Shown: one piece after another, positions 21,629 to 24,771 of the stretch
Position numbering within the stretch: position 1 is the first letter of the stretch
Layout of the letters: each line of letters opens with the position of its first letter
Origin: Chloroflexota bacterium
Lineage (GTDB): Bacteria; Chloroflexota; Limnocylindria; Limnocylindrales; CSP1-4
DNA length: 24,771 bases
NCBI GenBank assembly: GCA_025935655.1
Contig: JAICUV010000018.1
Span: 1-24,771, forward strand
Reading direction: 5' to 3'
The notes under the pieces: model-generated
The model's database searches: none
Told to the model about the DNA's origin: nothing
What the model saw: only the letters and a program-made list of their open reading frames with translations
Made by a program: the position numbers and the translations under genes

Positions 21629-23281
21629 ATGTCCGACCGCCCGCGCTTTTACCTGACCACCGCGATCGCCTACGCGAACAACGCGCCCGGCCTGCACACC
21701 GTGTACGAGGTCATCGGCACGGACGTCATCGCGCGCTGGCACCGGATGCAGGGCGACGAGGTGCGGTTCCTCACCGGCACGGACGAGCACAGCGTCAACA
21801 TCGCGCAGACCGCCCAGGAACAGGGACGGACGCCGCGCGAGTTCGTGGACGACAAGGTGGTGCTGTTCAAGGCGGCCGAGGACGCGCTGCTGATCAGTCC
21901 CGACCGGTTCATCCGCACGACGGACCCGGACCACTACCGGGCGGCGCAGGAGATGGTCCGCCGCATGTACGACAACGGCGACATCTACCTCGACACGTAC
22001 GAGGGCTGGTACTGCCCGAGCGAGGGGTTCAAGAACGCCTCCGACCTCCACGAGACCGCCCGCGGGATGGAGTGCCCCAACCACCCCACGGTGCCCCTCC
22101 AGTGGCTGTCCGAGCGCAACTGGTTCTTCCGCCTCTCCGCCTACCAGGACCGCCTGCTGGACTACTACGAGAAGAATCCCGACTTCGTGCAGCCGGACTT
22201 CCGGCGCAACGAGATGCTGGGGTTCATCCGCGGCGGCCTCCAGGACTACTCGATCAGCCGCGCCGGCGCCACGTGGGGCATCCCGTTCCCGATCGCGGAG
22301 AACGGCGAGACGGCGCAGCGCGAGGACGGCTCCTGGGATCCGGAGGCCGGCACGATCTACGTCTGGGTCGACGCCCTCATCAACTACATCACGGGTGCCG
22401 GCTACCCCGACGACCTCGACGCGTTCCACAAGTGGTGGCCCGCGGACCTCCACGTCATCGGCAAGGACATCGCCCGGTTCCACACGATCTACTGGCCGGC
22501 GATGCTGTGGTCCGCGGGCATCGACGCCCCGAGGCACGTCTGGGTCCACGGCTGGCTGCTCGTCGCCGGCGGCGAGCGGATGAGCAAGAGCCTGGGCAAC
22601 TTCCTCGAGCCGCAGTCCGTCGTCTCGGCGTTCGGGGCGGACGGCGCGCGCTATGCGACCCTGCGCGAGGTCGCCTTCGACCGCGACACCGAGGTCAGCT
22701 GGGACTCCTTCCGGCGGCGCTACAACGCGGACCTGGCGAACGACTTCGGGAACCTCGTCAATCGCACGACCACGATGGTCAACCGCTACCTCGGCGGGGA
22801 GCGGCCCGCGCCGCGTCCCGTGGAGGGGTCGCCGCTGGGGGAAGGCTGGGACGAGACGCTGCGGCTCTACGCGGAGAAGCTCGACGGGTATCTCCTCCAC
22901 GACGCGCTCGCGGAGCTGTGGGAGTTCGTCGGCGGTGCGAACAAGACGGTCGACGCCGAGCAGCCGTGGGCCCTCCACAAGCAGGCCAGGGCGGGCGACG
23001 AGGCCGCGGCGGTTCGGCTGCGCGACGTCCTGGGCGACCTCGTGGAGGCATGCAGGCTCGTCGGCCTCGCGGTCGCGCCGTTCATGCCCGGCGCCTCGCC
23101 GCGGATCCTGGAGCAGCTCGGCTACCCGTATCCGTACGAGCCCGATGGCAACGGCGGCCCCGACATCCGCGGGCTCCTCGCCTGGGGTGGCCTGGCGGGC
23201 GAGCCCGGTCGCGTCACTGACACGCCCGTGCCACTGTTCCCGCGCATCGAGGCCGAGGCTGTCGAAACCCCTGCGGGCTGA
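21629..23281 (+). CDS. metG: Methionyl-tRNA synthetase with altered HIGH motif
   Basis: The 550-residue protein should charge tRNA-Met. Family landmarks are clear: YLTTAIAYANN, IARWHRMQGDEVRFLTGTDEH, FFRLSAYQDRLLDYYE, WGIPFP, TIYVWVDALINYI, VIGKDIARFHTIYWPAML, HGWLLVAGGERMSKSLGN and the anticodon-binding helices ending in PLFPRIE. The position of the class I HIGH signature, aligned without gaps to canonical enzymes, reads GLHT (residues 21-24), so both usual histidines are displaced. The second signature is RMSKS (317-321) instead of KMSKS. The zinc knuckle keeps Cys129, Cys149 and His152, but the second cysteine is Glu132. The C-terminal tRNA-binding dimer domain of longer enzymes is absent. 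The frame is intact, so this looks like a lineage variant rather than decay. Confidence 0.93.
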   Translation: MSDRPRFYLTTAIAYANNAPGLHTVYEVIGTDVIARWHRMQGDEVRFLTGTDEHSVNIAQTAQEQGRTPREFVDDKVVLFKAAEDALLISPDRFIRTTDPDHYRAAQEMVRRMYDNGDIYLDTYEGWYCPSEGFKNASDLHETARGMECPNHPTVPLQWLSERNWFFRLSAYQDRLLDYYEKNPDFVQPDFRRNEMLGFIRGGLQDYSISRAGATWGIPFPIAENGETAQREDGSWDPEAGTIYVWVDALINYITGAGYPDDLDAFHKWWPADLHVIGKDIARFHTIYWPAMLWSAGIDAPRHVWVHGWLLVAGGERMSKSLGNFLEPQSVVSAFGADGARYATLREVAFDRDTEVSWDSFRRRYNADLANDFGNLVNRTTTMVNRYLGGERPAPRPVEGSPLGEGWDETLRLYAEKLDGYLLHDALAELWEFVGGANKTVDAEQPWALHKQARAGDEAAAVRLRDVLGDLVEACRLVGLAVAPFMPGASPRILEQLGYPYPYEPDGNGGPDIRGLLAWGGLAGEPGRVTDTPVPLFPRIEAEAVETPAG

Positions 23282-23287
23282 TCGTCG

Positions 23288-23315
23288 TACGGTTGGCATA
23301 CCCACCGTAGGAGGT
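23288..23315 (+). promoter_or_regulatory. -10-like box and strong Shine-Dalgarno of the VOC gene
   Basis: TACGGT (23288-23293) fits TANNNT and would start a leader of about 24 bases. TAGGAGGT (23308-23315) is nearly a full anti-16S match and sits eight bases before the ATG at 23324. This makes it one of the few genes here with a conventional leader. Confidence 0.5.
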
Positions 23316-23323
23316 CCCGAGCC

Positions 23324-23695
23324 ATGGCCAAGGGCGAGATCACCCACATCGAGTTCCCCGCGGACGACCCGGAGCGGGCCAGGCGCTTCTACGAGGCGGT
23401 CGCGGGCTGGCAGTTCGGCGAGACCGAGGGGTTCCCCGGCTACTACATGTTCCGCAACGGCGAGGCGTCCGGCGGCGCGGTCGCCAAGCGCGGCGAGATG
23501 GCGCCCCAGCAGCTGCGGATCTACATCACCGTCGACTCGCTCGAGGAGGCCTGCGCCGCCGCCGCCGCCAACGGCGGCACGGTGATCGAGCAGCCCACCG
23601 ACATCGGCGGGGGCATGGGCCGGTTCGCGGTCGTCCGCGACACCGAGGGCTCCGAGGTCGGCCTGTGGCAGACCACCGGAGACGCCGCGGGCTGA
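23324..23695 (+). CDS. VOC (glyoxalase/bleomycin resistance-like) family protein
   Basis: A 123-residue single-domain member of the vicinal oxygen chelate superfamily. It opens with THIEFPADDPERARRFYEAVAGWQFGE, the classic first beta-alpha unit, and ends with GGGMGRFAVVRDTEGSEVGLWQ, the usual last strands. Members include glyoxalases, dioxygenases and drug-binding proteins, and many short proteins of this type have no known substrate. His8 and Glu117-like positions could bind metal, but a full ligand set cannot be fixed by eye. A strong ribosome binding site supports the ATG. It sits between metG and tatD, which are often direct neighbours in bacteria, so it may be an insertion into that pair. 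Confidence 0.82.
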   Translation: MAKGEITHIEFPADDPERARRFYEAVAGWQFGETEGFPGYYMFRNGEASGGAVAKRGEMAPQQLRIYITVDSLEEACAAAAANGGTVIEQPTDIGGGMGRFAVVRDTEGSEVGLWQTTGDAAG

Positions 23696-23723
23696 TCCAC
23701 GTCCTCGACCGGGCGCATCCCCG

Positions 23724-23729
23724 TACCAT
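23724..23729 (+). promoter_or_regulatory. -10-like box (TACCAT) for a probably leaderless tatD gene
   Basis: TACCAT ends six bases before the ATG at 23736, and no Shine-Dalgarno lies between. The hexamer is identical to that upstream of metG. Confidence 0.45.
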
Positions 23730-23735
23730 CGAGCG

Positions 23736-24563
23736 ATGCGCCTCGTCGATTCCCACGGCCACCTCAACGCGGACCGCTTCGACGCGGATCTCGAGCTCGT
23801 CGTCGGGGCCGCCCGGATCGCCGGGCTGGAGCGGATCCTCGTCCCCGGCTGGAACATCCACTCGTCGGGGCGGGCGCTCGAGGTGGTCGCGCGCTGGCCG
23901 TGGATGGACGCCGCCGTCGGCATCCACCCCCACGACGCGGCGAAGGGCGACGCCGACGGGTGGTCGCAGGTCCGTGCCTGGGCGCGCGACGAGCGGGTCG
24001 TGGCCATCGGGGAAACGGGCCTCGACTCGGACCGGATGTTCTCGCCCTGGGAGGCGCAGGTGGACAACCTGCGGCGGAACCTGGCCCTCGCGCTCGAGAC
24101 CGGCAAGCCCGCGATCCTCCACTGCCGGTCGCGCGCGGGTGAGCGCGACGCCCAGGACGCGCTCGTCGAGGAGCTGGGACGCGCGGGCTTCGGCGGGGAC
24201 GCCGGCCGACAGGCGTTCCGCGGCCGGCCGCCGGCGGTGATCCACTCGTTCAGCGGACCCCTGGACTATGCCCGCGCCGTCGTCGCGATGGGCCTCGCCG
24301 TGTCGTTCTCGGGGCTCGTGTTCCGGAAGGGCGAGGAGCCGTCCGCGGACGCGGTCGCCGTCGTCCCGCCGGAGCGGCTGCTCGTCGAGACGGACTCGCC
24401 GTTCCTCTCCCCGCCGGGCGGGCCGCGCGGGCGCAACGAGCCGGCCTGGGTCCGGGTCACCGCCGCGTGGGCAGCCGATCGGCGCGGGGTGGGGGAGGAC
24501 CAGCTGGGCGACGCGCTCGTCGCGGCATACGACGCGACGTTCCCGCGGGCCGCGGCGCGCTAG
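23736..24563 (+). CDS. TatD family metal-dependent hydrolase (putative deoxyribonuclease)
   Basis: A 275-residue TIM-barrel amidohydrolase of the TatD family, whose studied members are metal-dependent DNases. The metal ligands can all be placed: His7 and His9 in DSHGHL, Glu93 in IGETGLD, His129 in ILHCR, His170 in VIHSFSG and Asp220 in VETDSPFLSPP. A short extra loop (about residues 150-165) precedes the fourth histidine. Position after metG is a common arrangement. The ATG is six bases after a TACCAT box. The TAG stop overlaps the stop of the convergent gene within CTAG. The substrate in this organism is not shown. Confidence 0.9.
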   Translation: MRLVDSHGHLNADRFDADLELVVGAARIAGLERILVPGWNIHSSGRALEVVARWPWMDAAVGIHPHDAAKGDADGWSQVRAWARDERVVAIGETGLDSDRMFSPWEAQVDNLRRNLALALETGKPAILHCRSRAGERDAQDALVEELGRAGFGGDAGRQAFRGRPPAVIHSFSGPLDYARAVVAMGLAVSFSGLVFRKGEEPSADAVAVVPPERLLVETDSPFLSPPGGPRGRNEPAWVRVTAAWAADRRGVGEDQLGDALVAAYDATFPRAAAR

Positions 24564-24771
24564 CCTGCGGCGTCCCAGCGGATCGCCATCTCGGCGATGA
24601 CCGGGGTCCCCGGCTCGGCCACCGGCGGCTCGCCGAGGAGACCGCCGTTCAGGCCGTCGGGCAGCCCGGTGAGCGGCTCGACGCACACACCGTCCGGGTG
24701 CGCGGCGTAGACGAGCCACGCCGCGGCGGCCGGCGCGTGGATCGCCAGCCGCGGCCCGCCCGGCCAGCGCA
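24560..24771 (-). CDS. Aldose-1-epimerase (galactose mutarotase) family protein, C-terminal fragment cut by window edge
   Basis: The minus strand is open from the window edge to a TAG at 24562-24560, giving 69 residues. They read as the end of an aldose-1-epimerase family protein: RLAIHAPAAAWLVYAA, then PDGVCVEPLTGLPDGLN, a hallmark of the family, and a final beta strand (VIAEMAIRW). Such enzymes interconvert sugar anomers or hexose phosphates, and the rest of the active site lies outside the window. The gene is convergent with tatD and their stop codons overlap in the palindrome CTAG. Confidence 0.75.
   Translation of the reverse strand, partial: RWPGGPRLAIHAPAAAAWLVYAAHPDGVCVEPLTGLPDGLNGGLLGEPPVAEPGTPVIAEMAIRWDAAG

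Noticed and set aside
1..24771. CRISPR arrays, tRNA or rRNA genes, insertion sequences, prophage or toxin-antitoxin modules
   Set aside because: No regularly spaced repeats, no cloverleaf or rRNA-like sequence, no transposase or integrase frames and no paired small toxin/antitoxin frames were seen.

Overview
This is a very GC-rich bacterial chromosome segment with densely packed, mostly co-oriented genes and frequent GTG starts. No RNA genes, insertion sequences, integrase, prophage genes or CRISPR array were seen. The base composition, the actinobacterial-style TANNNT -10 boxes placed a few bases before start codons, and the gene content suggest a free-living member of Chloroflexota (for example a Limnocylindria-like lineage) or Actinomycetota. 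That placement is an inference, and I cannot resolve the phylum from the window alone.

Region 1 (1-5366, plus strand): the 3' end of an oligopeptide/dipeptide ABC transporter ATPase gene, then a two-gene NAD+ synthetase (a nitrilase-type glutaminase and a separate NadE overlapping by four bases), rsmI (16S rRNA methyltransferase), a YdeI/OmpD-associated family gene and a Ca2+/H+ antiporter. Region 2 (5436-6397): an ssb gene on the minus strand and a 467-bp divergent intergenic region. The intergenic region holds a promoter, a leader with alternative pairings, a possible leader peptide and an intrinsic terminator lying between that promoter and purA.

Region 3 (6398-19609): a nearly complete de novo purine operon in the order purA-purD-purB-purC-purS-purQ-purL-purF-purM-purN/purH. 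Most junctions overlap (ATGA, GTGA or TGATG), which implies translational coupling. The last gene is one continuous reading frame joining GAR transformylase (PurN) to the bifunctional AICAR transformylase/IMP cyclohydrolase (PurH). With PurF, D, N, LQS, M, C, B, H and A present, only the carboxylation step (PurE/PurK) must be encoded elsewhere. The products take PRPP to IMP and then to adenylosuccinate and AMP.

Region 4 (19685-24771): a polysaccharide pyruvyl transferase family gene, a small NTF2/SnoaL-like gene, metG, a VOC (glyoxalase-like) gene, a tatD hydrolase gene and, convergent with it, the 3' end of an aldose-1-epimerase family gene. The metG product has an aberrant HIGH motif (GLHT) and only three of four expected zinc ligands. 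Several first genes of transcription units look leaderless, while purA, purC, ssb and the VOC gene have clear Shine-Dalgarno sequences.

The most notable items are the PurN-PurH fusion, the purA leader/terminator arrangement, the methionyl-tRNA synthetase active-site variant, the split glutamine-dependent NAD synthetase, the repeated leaderless-promoter geometry and an SSB without the usual DIPF tip.
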